Shown: one piece after another, positions 18,518 to 24,151 of the stretch
Layout of the letters: every line of letters begins with the position of its first letter
How positions within the stretch are numbered: position 1 is the stretch's first letter
Assembly: GCA_035294725.1 (NCBI GenBank)
Contig: DATGKK010000038.1
Location: 1 to 24,151, forward strand
From: DATGKK01 sp035294725
GTDB taxonomy: Bacteria > Actinomycetota > Acidimicrobiia > Acidimicrobiales > Bog-793
Direction of reading: 5' to 3'
Length of the DNA: 24,151 nt
Notes under the pieces: generated by a model
The model's database searches: none
What the model was told of the DNA's origin: nothing
Seen by the model: the letters and a program-made list of their open reading frames with translations, nothing else
Position numbers and translations under genes: made by a program

Positions 18518-19504
18518 TCAGCTCCGCGCCATGAAGCCCATCGCGTCCTTGGCCCGGGCGAGGGTCTTCGAGGCGATCCCGGACGCCTTCTCGGCGCCCT
18601 CGCCGAGCAGGGCCGCGATCTCGGCCGGGTCGGCGGTGAAGGCGGCGTATCGCTCCCGCACGGGCCGGAGCGCCTCGACGAGCGCCTCGGCGAGGTCGGC
18701 CTTGAGCGGCCCGTAGCGCTCGTAGCGCCCGACGACCTCGTCGATCGAGTAACCGGTGACCGCCGCCATCAGCTGGAGCAGGTTGGACAGCCCCGGCTTG
18801 GCTTCAGGGTCGAAGCGGACCTCGCCGTCGGTGTCGGTCACCGCCTTCCGGACCTTCTGGCGGATCTCGTCAGGGGTGTCGAGCAGGTCGATCGTGCCGA
18901 GAGGGGAACGCTCCGACTTCGACATCTTGGCCTCGGGATGCTGGAGGTCCATGACGCGCGCGGCGTGGCGCGGCACTGCCGCCTCGGGCACGACGAAGGT
19001 CTCGCCGTAGCGGTGGTTGAAGCGGATCGCGACGTCTCGCGTGAGCTCGAGGTGCTGGCGCTGGTCCTCCCCGACCGGCACCCGGTCGGTGTCGTAGAGG
19101 AGGATGTCGGCGGCCATGAGGGCGGGGTAGGTGAACAGCCCGGCTCGCACCGAGCCCTGGCCCCCCTTGGCCTTGTCCTTGAACTGGGTCATGCGCGAGA
19201 GCTCGCCGAAGGTGACCGTGCACTCAAGGAGCCAGGACAGCTCGGCGTGCTCGTGGACGTGGCTCTGCACGAACACCGTCGAGCGCTCGGGCTCGATGCC
19301 GGCTGCGAGGAAGCCGGCCGCCGTCTCGAACGTCCGCCGCCGCAGCTCGGCCGGGTCGTGGTCGCCCGTGATCCCGTGCAGGTCCACGACGCAGAACAGG
19401 CAGTCGAACTCCGCCTGGTCGGCCACCCACTGCCGGAAGGCTCCCAGGTAGTTGCCGAGGTGCAGAGCACCCGAGGGCTGGACGCCTGAGAAGACTCTGG
19501 TCAT
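18518..19504 (-). CDS. trpS: Tryptophanyl-tRNA synthetase
   Basis: 328 aa, the usual bacterial length. It charges tRNA-Trp with tryptophan in the cytoplasm. The class I signatures are the HIGH-type motif GALHLGNYLG (12-21) and KMSKSE (193-198). FSGVQPSG at the N-terminus, the VVDLHGIT strand, GEDQRQHLELTRDVA, and the C-terminal anticodon-binding helices are typical. The ATG at 19504 is preferred: it is 6 bases after TATCAT on the minus strand, and the family N-terminus begins exactly there. The open frame continues far upstream through scpA, but that part is a shadow. It is divergent from scpA across 69 bases. Confidence 0.97.
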   Translation of the reverse strand: MTRVFSGVQPSGALHLGNYLGAFRQWVADQAEFDCLFCVVDLHGITGDHDPAELRRRTFETAAGFLAAGIEPERSTVFVQSHVHEHAELSWLLECTVTFGELSRMTQFKDKAKGGQGSVRAGLFTYPALMAADILLYDTDRVPVGEDQRQHLELTRDVAIRFNHRYGETFVVPEAAVPRHAARVMDLQHPEAKMSKSERSPLGTIDLLDTPDEIRQKVRKAVTDTDGEVRFDPEAKPGLSNLLQLMAAVTGYSIDEVVGRYERYGPLKADLAEALVEALRPVRERYAAFTADPAEIAALLGEGAEKASGIASKTLARAKDAMGFMARS

Positions 19505-19573
19505 CGGCGCATGATAGGTGCCCGAGTTCGGGTATCCCTCGCCGGCGGAAAGGGTCCCGGTAAGGTTGCCGCG
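19505..19573. promoter_or_regulatory. Divergent promoter region, trpS / scpA
   Basis: For trpS (minus) TATCAT at 19516-19511 is followed by GCGCCG and the ATG. For scpA (plus) TAAGGT at 19561-19566 is followed by 7 bases and the GTG at 19574. Between them CCCGA-GT-TCGGG (19521-19532) is a short inverted repeat. Neither gene has a ribosome-binding site. The trpS spacer GCGCCG is identical to that of the HAD gene. Confidence 0.6.
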
Positions 19574-20398
19574 GTGGCGTACGAGGTCCGCACCGACGTC
19601 TTCGAGGGCCCCTTCGACGTCCTCCTCCGGCTCATCACCGAGCAGCGCGTCGACCTGTACCAGGTCAGCCTCTCGTCGATCGTGGACGCCTTCGTGGCCG
19701 AGGTGGAGGCCATGGAGGAGCGGCTCGACCTCGACGTCGCGACGGAGTTCCTCCTCATCGCCGCGATCCTCGTCGAGCTCAAGTCCCGCCGTCTTCTGCC
19801 CGAGCGCGACGAGTCGGTGAGCGAGGAGGACCTCGCCCTGCTCGAGGAGCGGGACTACCTGCTCGCACGCCTCGTCGAGTGCACCACCTTCTCGGCGGCC
19901 GGCCAGGCGATCGCCGAGCTCGAGCGGCGGGCCGCCGCCTCCTTCCCCCGGCTTGCCGGCCCCGACGAGCGCTTCAGCAACATCGCGCCGGACCTGCTCA
20001 CCGGTGTGCGGCCCGCCGACCTCGCAGCGGCGGCCCGGCGAGCCCTGAGCGCCCCGCCGAAGCCGGAAGTCCACGTCGAGCACATCCTCGTCGACGAGGT
20101 CACGGTGGCAGAGGTCGTCGAGCGCCTCGCCGCCCGCCTGCCGGGTCGGGGCCCGACCACCTTCCGGGAGCTCACCTCGACGGCCCGCTCCCGCATCGAG
20201 GTGGTCGTCCACTTTCTCGGCCTGCTCGAGCTCTACAAGCAGGGCCTCGTCGAGCTCGAGCAGGCGACGACCTTCGGCGAGCTCACCGTGACCTGGACCG
20301 GCGGGGCCGGCGGGACCTTCGAGCTCGAGGAGGTCCGCGAGCCCTCCGTGGCGGCCCGTGCTGCGGCGGCGCTCGTCGAGGCCGAGTACGGGGGTTGA
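19574..20398 (+). CDS. scpA: Segregation and condensation protein A
   Basis: 274 aa. This is the kleisin subunit that bridges the SMC heads and binds ScpB in the chromosome condensation complex. The N-terminal SMC-neck-binding region YEVRTDVFEGPFDVLLRLITEQRVDLYQVSLSSIVDAFV and the following ATEFLLIAAILVELKSRRLLP are highly typical. The C-terminal winged helix (RIEVVVHFLGLLELYKQGLVELEQ) binds the SMC cap. The GTG at 19574 is chosen because TAAGGT lies 7 bases upstream and conservation starts at the next codon; an in-frame upstream ATG at 19511 would place the start inside the trpS promoter. scpB begins 2 bases after the stop. The mycobacterial neighbour parA (Rv1708) is not present. Confidence 0.95.
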   Translation: MAYEVRTDVFEGPFDVLLRLITEQRVDLYQVSLSSIVDAFVAEVEAMEERLDLDVATEFLLIAAILVELKSRRLLPERDESVSEEDLALLEERDYLLARLVECTTFSAAGQAIAELERRAAASFPRLAGPDERFSNIAPDLLTGVRPADLAAAARRALSAPPKPEVHVEHILVDEVTVAEVVERLAARLPGRGPTTFRELTSTARSRIEVVVHFLGLLELYKQGLVELEQATTFGELTVTWTGGAGGTFELEEVREPSVAARAAAALVEAEYGG

Positions 20399-20400
20399 GG

Positions 20401-20964
20401 GTGGATCCGAAGGGCGCGATCGAGGCGGTGCTCACCGTCGCCGTCGACCCGGTCCCGCCGGGCCTGCTCGCCGAGCTGCTCGAGCTGCCCGTCGAGAGGG
20501 TCGAGGAGCTCTGCCGCTTGCTCGCGATCAGCTATGAGGCCGAGGAGCGCGGCTTCGCGCTCGTGCGCGTCGCGGGCGGGTACCGGCTCCAGAGCGCGCC
20601 GGCCTACGCCGCCTACGTCGAGCGCTTCGTGCTCGACGGCTCCCCCCAGAAGCTCTCGGCGGCCGCCCTCGAGACCCTCGCCGTCGTCGCCTACAAGCAG
20701 CCCGTCTCGCGGGCTCAGGTCTCGGCCATCCGGGGGGTGAACGCCGACAGCGTGCTCCGGCTCCTCGTGGCGCGGGGCTACGTGCAGGAGGTAGGGAGGG
20801 ACACCGGCCCCGGCCAGCCCGTGCTGTTCGGGACGACCCGGCTGTTCCTCGAGCGGCTCGGCCTCGACCGCCTGGAGGACCTTCCCCCGCTCGTCGAGTT
20901 CGTGCCGCCGGCCACGACGGTCGAGCTGCTCGAGAAGGCCCTCCGCCCGGATCGGGGCGAGTGA
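20401..20964 (+). CDS. scpB: Segregation and condensation protein B
   Basis: 187 aa. It is the partner of ScpA in the SMC-ScpAB condensin, made of two winged-helix domains. Conserved stretches are AIEAVLTVAVDPVPPGLLAELLEL at the start and LSAAALETLAVVAYKQPVSRAQVSAIRGVNADSVLRLLVARGYVQEVGR in the second domain, with the family motif ETLAIIAYKQP nearly unchanged, followed by FGTTRLFLERLGL. The GTG at 20401 follows the scpA stop by 2 bases, with a GGGG run as a modest ribosome-binding site, so translation is likely coupled. Its TGA overlaps the rluB start as GTGA. Confidence 0.95.
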   Translation: MDPKGAIEAVLTVAVDPVPPGLLAELLELPVERVEELCRLLAISYEAEERGFALVRVAGGYRLQSAPAYAAYVERFVLDGSPQKLSAAALETLAVVAYKQPVSRAQVSAIRGVNADSVLRLLVARGYVQEVGRDTGPGQPVLFGTTRLFLERLGLDRLEDLPPLVEFVPPATTVELLEKALRPDRGE

Positions 20965-21716
20965 GCAACCCGGCGGGAGGCCGGGCTGCTGGCGGCGGCG
21001 AGCGCCTCCAGAAGGTGCTCGCCCGGGTGGGCTACGGCAGCCGGCGGGTCTGCGAAGAGCTCATCGCCGCCGGCCGCGTGAGCGTGAACGGCACGACGGC
21101 GGCGCTCGGGCAGCGGGTCGACGTGGACCGTGACACCGTCGAGGTGGACGGGGTGCCCGTCGGCATCCTCCCCGGCCTCGTCTACTACCTCGTCAACAAG
21201 CCGGCCGGGGTCGTGACGACGGCGCACGACCCCGAAGGGCGCCCGGCGGTCGTCGACCTCGTGCCGGCGGAGCCTCGGGTCTTCCCCGTCGGCCGCCTCG
21301 ACACCGCAACCGAGGGGCTGATCCTGCTCACGAACGACGGGGAGCTGGCCCAGCGGGTCGCCCACCCGAGCCACGGCGTCGAGAAGGAGTACCTGGCCGA
21401 GGTGAGAGGGGTGCCGTCGCCGGCGACCATCCGGCGCCTGCGCGAGGGGGTCGAGCTGGATGAGGGCAGGACCGCTCCGGCGCGGGTGGCAGCGCTCGGG
21501 CCGGGCCTGGTCCGCATCACGATCCACGAGGGGCGCAACCGGCAGGTGCGACGGATGTTGGAGAGCGTCGGCCACCCGGTGACCCGGCTCGTGCGGACCC
21601 GGATCGGCCCGGTGAGCGATCGGCGGCTTGCGCCGGGAGCCTGGCGGGAGCTCACCGCCGCCGAGGTGCTCGCCCTCTCGGCAGCCGCTTCGCAGAAGCG
21701 TCCACGGCCTCGGTAG
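20961..21716 (+). CDS. rluB: 23S rRNA pseudouridine synthase RluB-type
   Basis: 251 aa. The N-terminal S4 RNA-binding domain (about 14-60: ERLQKVLARVGYGSRRVCEELIAAGRVSVNG) is followed by the RsuA/RluB catalytic domain. The catalytic Asp114 is in VGRLDTATEGLILLTNDGEL. YYLVNKPAGVVTT and IHEGRNRQVRRMLESVGHPV are also typical. E. coli RluB makes pseudouridine at U2605 of 23S rRNA; here that position would be T487, the first base after the group I intron. Target equivalence is inferred from family and from the usual scpB-rluB linkage. RsuA or RluE/RluF specificity cannot be excluded by sequence alone. The GTG start overlaps the scpB stop, and the TAG stop doubles as the start of a -10-like hexamer. 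Confidence 0.92.
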   Translation: MSNPAGGRAAGGGERLQKVLARVGYGSRRVCEELIAAGRVSVNGTTAALGQRVDVDRDTVEVDGVPVGILPGLVYYLVNKPAGVVTTAHDPEGRPAVVDLVPAEPRVFPVGRLDTATEGLILLTNDGELAQRVAHPSHGVEKEYLAEVRGVPSPATIRRLREGVELDEGRTAPARVAALGPGLVRITIHEGRNRQVRRMLESVGHPVTRLVRTRIGPVSDRRLAPGAWRELTAAEVLALSAAASQKRPRPR

Positions 21717-21725
21717 GCTCCCCAG
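21714..21725 (+). promoter_or_regulatory. -10-like element sharing the rluB stop codon
   Basis: TAGGCT (21714-21719) is followed by CCCCAG and the ATG at 21726. Its TAG is the rluB stop codon, the same arrangement as at 17272. This offers an internal promoter for the aroH-tyrA-cmk-plsC operon. Confidence 0.55.
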
Positions 21726-22094
21726 ATGGCGCCGATGCTGCGTGCCCTTCGCGGGGCGACGACGGTCGACGAGGACACCGAGGAGCAGGTCACCGAGCGC
21801 GTGCAGGTGCTCGTGACCGAGATGCTGCGGAGGAACGGGGTCGAGCACGACGACCTCGTCTCCATCCTGTTCACGGCGACCGAGGACGTGACCTCGATGT
21901 TCCCGGCCACGGCGGCTCGGGGGGCCGGCCTCGGCGACGTGCCGCTGATCTGCGCACGGGAGCTCTCGGTACGCGGCGGCACCCCGCGCTGCATCCGGGT
22001 GATGGTGCACTGCTACACCGAGCGGCCCCGTGCCGAGCTCCACCACGTCTACCTCGAGGGCGCCCGCTTCCTCCGGGACGACCTGCCGGAGTGA
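21726..22094 (+). CDS. aroH: Chorismate mutase, AroH type
   Basis: 122 aa, the normal size for the trimeric AroH class. It converts chorismate to prephenate, the first step toward phenylalanine and tyrosine. Active-site residues can be matched to the B. subtilis enzyme: Arg9 (RALRGATT, equivalent to Arg7), Cys76 and Glu79 (ICARELSV, equivalent to Cys75 and Glu78), Arg91 (RCIRVM, equivalent to Arg90) and Tyr109 (HHVYLEGARFLRDDL, equivalent to Tyr108). The ATG has a -10-like TAGGCT 6 bases upstream. The next gene, tyrA, uses its product and overlaps its stop by 4 bases, so the pathway step pair is translationally coupled. Confidence 0.96.
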   Translation: MAPMLRALRGATTVDEDTEEQVTERVQVLVTEMLRRNGVEHDDLVSILFTATEDVTSMFPATAARGAGLGDVPLICARELSVRGGTPRCIRVMVHCYTERPRAELHHVYLEGARFLRDDLPE

Positions 22095-23164
22095 GGGCGC
22101 ACGTGGTCGGGCTCGGACTGATCGGCTCCTCGATCGGCCTCGGGCTCCGGGCGAGAGGCTACGAGGTGAGCGGCGAGGACGCCGACGCGGCGCGAGCCGC
22201 CCGGGCGGCGGAGGTGGGAGCCGTCGACGAGCTCTCCCCGGCGCCGACCGAGGGGATCGCCTTCGTCGCGACGCCCGCCTCTGCCGTCGTCCGGACCGTG
22301 CGCCGGCTCCTTCGGGACTCGAGCGCGCTGGCCGTCACCGACGTCGCCGGGGTGAAAGCGGCGATCGCGGCCGAGCTCGACGAGCCGGCGTTCGTGCCCG
22401 GCCATCCGATGGCCGGCTCCGAGCAGGAAGGACCCGACGGCGCCGACCCGGACCTGTTCGTCGGCGCCACCTGGGTGCTGACGCCGACGCCGAGCACGAG
22501 CGAGCGGACCTTCGCCTCGGTTCGACAGGCGGTCTCCGCCCTCGGCGCCGAGGTCGTCGCGCTCCCGCCCGACCGCCACGACGAGCTCGTCGCCGTGGTC
22601 TCGCACGTACCTCATCTCACGGCGGCAACGCTCATGTCGCTTGCCGCCCAGTCGCCCGTCGACCGGGAGGCGCTCATGCGCCTCGCCGCGGGCGGCTTTC
22701 GTGACATGACCCGCATCGCCGCCGGCTCCGCCGCCATCTGGCCCGACATCTGCCGCGACAACGCGGCCGCCATTGTGCCCGTGCTCGACCAGCTGATCGC
22801 CCGCCTCGGCGAGGTGCGCAGCATCGTGGCGGGGCAGGACCGCGAGCGCCTCGTCGCCCTGCTCGAGGGGGCTCGCGCGGCCCGGCGGAACCTCCCGGCG
22901 CGCGGTGCCCGGCCTCCTGAGTGGGTCGAGCTCCGTGTCGTCGTGCCCGACCGCCCCGGCGTCCTCGCCGAGGTGACCTCGATCGCCGGCTCGCTCGGGG
23001 TGAACATCTACGACATCGAGATCGCCCACTCCTCCGAGGGGGCCCGTGGGGTCCTCGTGCTCGTCGTCGCCACCGAGCCGGCGAGCCGCCTGGCGGCTGA
23101 GTTGCGGACCTCTGGCTTCGTCGTCGCTGCCGCGTCGGCCGACGGCACGGCGGTCCTCGCGTGA
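22091..23164 (+). CDS. tyrA: Prephenate dehydrogenase with ACT domain
   Basis: 357 aa. It oxidatively decarboxylates prephenate to 4-hydroxyphenylpyruvate with NAD(P)+, toward tyrosine. The Rossmann motif is VGLGLIGSSIG (6-16). The catalytic-site region is FVPGHPMAGSEQEG (101-114), with His105 at the position of the family's conserved histidine. HDELVAVVSHVPHL lies in the helical domain. Residues about 278-355 are an ACT domain (WVELRVVVPDRPGVLAEVTSIAGSLGVNIYDIEI), so feedback control by tyrosine is likely. Arogenate specificity cannot be excluded. The GTG start overlaps the aroH stop, and the stop overlaps the cmk GTG, both as GTGA. Confidence 0.95.
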   Translation: MRAHVVGLGLIGSSIGLGLRARGYEVSGEDADAARAARAAEVGAVDELSPAPTEGIAFVATPASAVVRTVRRLLRDSSALAVTDVAGVKAAIAAELDEPAFVPGHPMAGSEQEGPDGADPDLFVGATWVLTPTPSTSERTFASVRQAVSALGAEVVALPPDRHDELVAVVSHVPHLTAATLMSLAAQSPVDREALMRLAAGGFRDMTRIAAGSAAIWPDICRDNAAAIVPVLDQLIARLGEVRSIVAGQDRERLVALLEGARAARRNLPARGARPPEWVELRVVVPDRPGVLAEVTSIAGSLGVNIYDIEIAHSSEGARGVLVLVVATEPASRLAAELRTSGFVVAAASADGTAVLA

Positions 23165-23799
23165 GCCTGCTCGTCGCCATCGACGGCCCGGCCGGCTCGG
23201 GCAAGTCGACGATCGCGGCGGCCGTCGCGGCCCGGCTCGGCCTCGAGCGCCTCGACACCGGGGCGATGTACCGCGCCGTCACGCTGCTCGTGCTCCGAGC
23301 CGGCGCCGATCCCTCCGACGCCGAGATGGCGACCCGGCTCGCCCGGTCGATGCAGATCGAGCTCGGCGAGCGGGTCATCCTCGACGGGGAGGACGTCACC
23401 GATGCCATCCGGACCGAGGCCGTCGACGAGGCGGTCTCGGCCGTCTCGGCCCACCCCGGCGTGAGGGCGGAGCTGGTCCGCCGCCAGCGGGAGTGGCGGG
23501 AGCTCCACGGTGGCGGCGTCGTGGAGGGTCGCGACATCGGCTCGGTGGTCTTCCCCGACGCCGACCTCAAGGTCTACCTGACCGCGGAACCGGCCGAGCG
23601 GGCCCGGCGGCGCGCCGGCCAGCGCTCCGGGGCAGCCGGGGGGGCACCGGAGCGCACCGTCGCCGAGCTCGTCCGGCGGGACACCTTCGACGCCACGCGG
23701 CGGGCATCCCCGCTCCAGGTCGCGAAGGGCGCGATCGTGGTGGACTCGACGGGTCTGTCCGTCGACGAGGTGGTGGAGGAGGTGCTGTCCCACCTGTGA
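23161..23799 (+). CDS. cmk: Cytidylate kinase
   Basis: 212 aa. It phosphorylates CMP and dCMP with ATP. The P-loop is GPAGSGKS (9-16). The NMP-binding DTGAMYRAVT (32-41) and the GRDIGSVVFPDADLKVYLTA strand (123-142) are diagnostic. RRDTFDATRRASPLQVAKGA matches the usual Asp-Arg-rich C-terminal part, and DSTGLSVDEVVEEVL the terminal helix. The GTG start overlaps the tyrA stop by 4 bases and the end overlaps the plsC start by 4 bases. Linkage to rluB upstream and an acyltransferase (then often der) downstream is common in actinomycetes. Confidence 0.96.
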   Translation: MSLLVAIDGPAGSGKSTIAAAVAARLGLERLDTGAMYRAVTLLVLRAGADPSDAEMATRLARSMQIELGERVILDGEDVTDAIRTEAVDEAVSAVSAHPGVRAELVRRQREWRELHGGGVVEGRDIGSVVFPDADLKVYLTAEPAERARRRAGQRSGAAGGAPERTVAELVRRDTFDATRRASPLQVAKGAIVVDSTGLSVDEVVEEVLSHL

Positions 23800-24151
23800 G
23801 CAGCTCGGGCCAGGTCGACCGCCTCTCCCGGCCCCCGACGGCCGGCCAGCTCAGGCTGTACCGGGCGTGCCGCGTGGTCGCGGTGGGCCTCTCCCGGCTG
23901 CTGTTCCCGGGGCGGGTCGTCGGGGCCGAACGCCTGCCCGACGGGCCGTTCATCCTCGCCCCCGTCCACCGCTCCTACGTGGACTGGCTCCTCGTGGCAC
24001 GCCTGACGCGCCGGCGCCTTCGCTACATCGTGAAGGCCGAGGTGTGGAAGTCCAAGCAGGTCGGGCGGCTCATCGAGGCTCTCGGTGCTTTCCCCGTCAA
24101 CCGCTCGGGAGCCGACCGGGAGGCGCTCGAACGCTGCCGGGCGGTGCTCGA
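23796..24151 (+). CDS. plsC: 1-acylglycerol-3-phosphate acyltransferase, partial (3' end outside window)
   Basis: The first 118 codons are present and the frame stays open to the window edge. The HX4D catalytic motif is HRSYVD (58-63), preceded by GPFILAPV. The second motif lies in LGAFPVNRSGADREALERC (96-114), which fits the glycerol-phosphate-binding FPVNRSG block of PlsC-type enzymes. The family transfers an acyl chain to lysophosphatidic acid at the membrane. A helical segment at 20-37 (LRLYRACRVVAVGLSRLL) may lie on the membrane. The GTG start overlaps the cmk stop as GTGA. Confidence 0.92.
   Translation, partial: MSSSGQVDRLSRPPTAGQLRLYRACRVVAVGLSRLLFPGRVVGAERLPDGPFILAPVHRSYVDWLLVARLTRRRLRYIVKAEVWKSKQVGRLIEALGAFPVNRSGADREALERCRAVL

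Noticed and set aside
19505..20212. Long N-terminal extension of trpS on the minus strand.
   Set aside because: The extension is antisense to scpA and unrelated to the synthetase fold. The family N-terminus and a -10-like hexamer place the start at 19504.

Overview
The window is a 24-kb piece of high-GC chromosome from an actinomycete-like bacterium. The gene order HAD phosphatase - NAD kinase - recN - pyrG - Nudix - xerD - scpA - scpB - rluB - cmk parallels a block known from Mycobacterium and other Actinomycetota. I infer an Acidimicrobiia-like member of that phylum; the class is only a guess. Start sites also fit this group: many GTG starts, GTGA overlaps in operons, and several genes that look leaderless.

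Region 1 (1-1121) is the end of a ribosomal RNA operon: the 3' part of 23S rRNA, a spacer, 5S rRNA and two strong hairpins. The 23S gene is interrupted at 140-486 by a 347-nt insertion that I identify as a group I self-splicing intron. Its P1, P3, P4, P7, P9 and P10 pairings can all be written out. It lies in helix 93 of the peptidyl-transferase centre, between the nucleotides equivalent to E. coli U2604 and U2605. It has no homing endonuclease gene. This is the most unusual item here.

Region 2 (1223-8441, all +) holds a TPR protein, a YchF-like P-loop NTPase, a nucleoside-phosphorylase-family protein, a class I fructose-bisphosphate aldolase, and a two-gene 2-oxoacid:ferredoxin oxidoreductase (korA-korB). 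This is largely central carbon metabolism.

Region 3 (8481-12430) has a DUF1015 protein on the minus strand, divergent from a HAD-IIA phosphatase. Next come a phasin-like protein with a Lys/Ala-rich repeat tail and NAD kinase. Region 4 (12437-18508, +) has recN, pyrG, a Nudix hydrolase and a XerD-type recombinase, then a DksA/TraR zinc-finger protein and an M50 site-2 protease. trpS (-) converges on the protease gene.

Region 5 (19574-24151, +) is scpA-scpB-rluB (chromosome condensation and rRNA pseudouridylation), then aroH-tyrA-cmk-plsC. These cover chorismate to prephenate to tyrosine precursor, CMP kinase, and a 1-acylglycerol-3-phosphate acyltransferase that runs off the window. Six junctions use a 4-base GTGA stop/start overlap. 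At least seven genes have a TANNNT-like hexamer 6-7 bases before the start codon and no clear Shine-Dalgarno sequence, which suggests leaderless transcripts.
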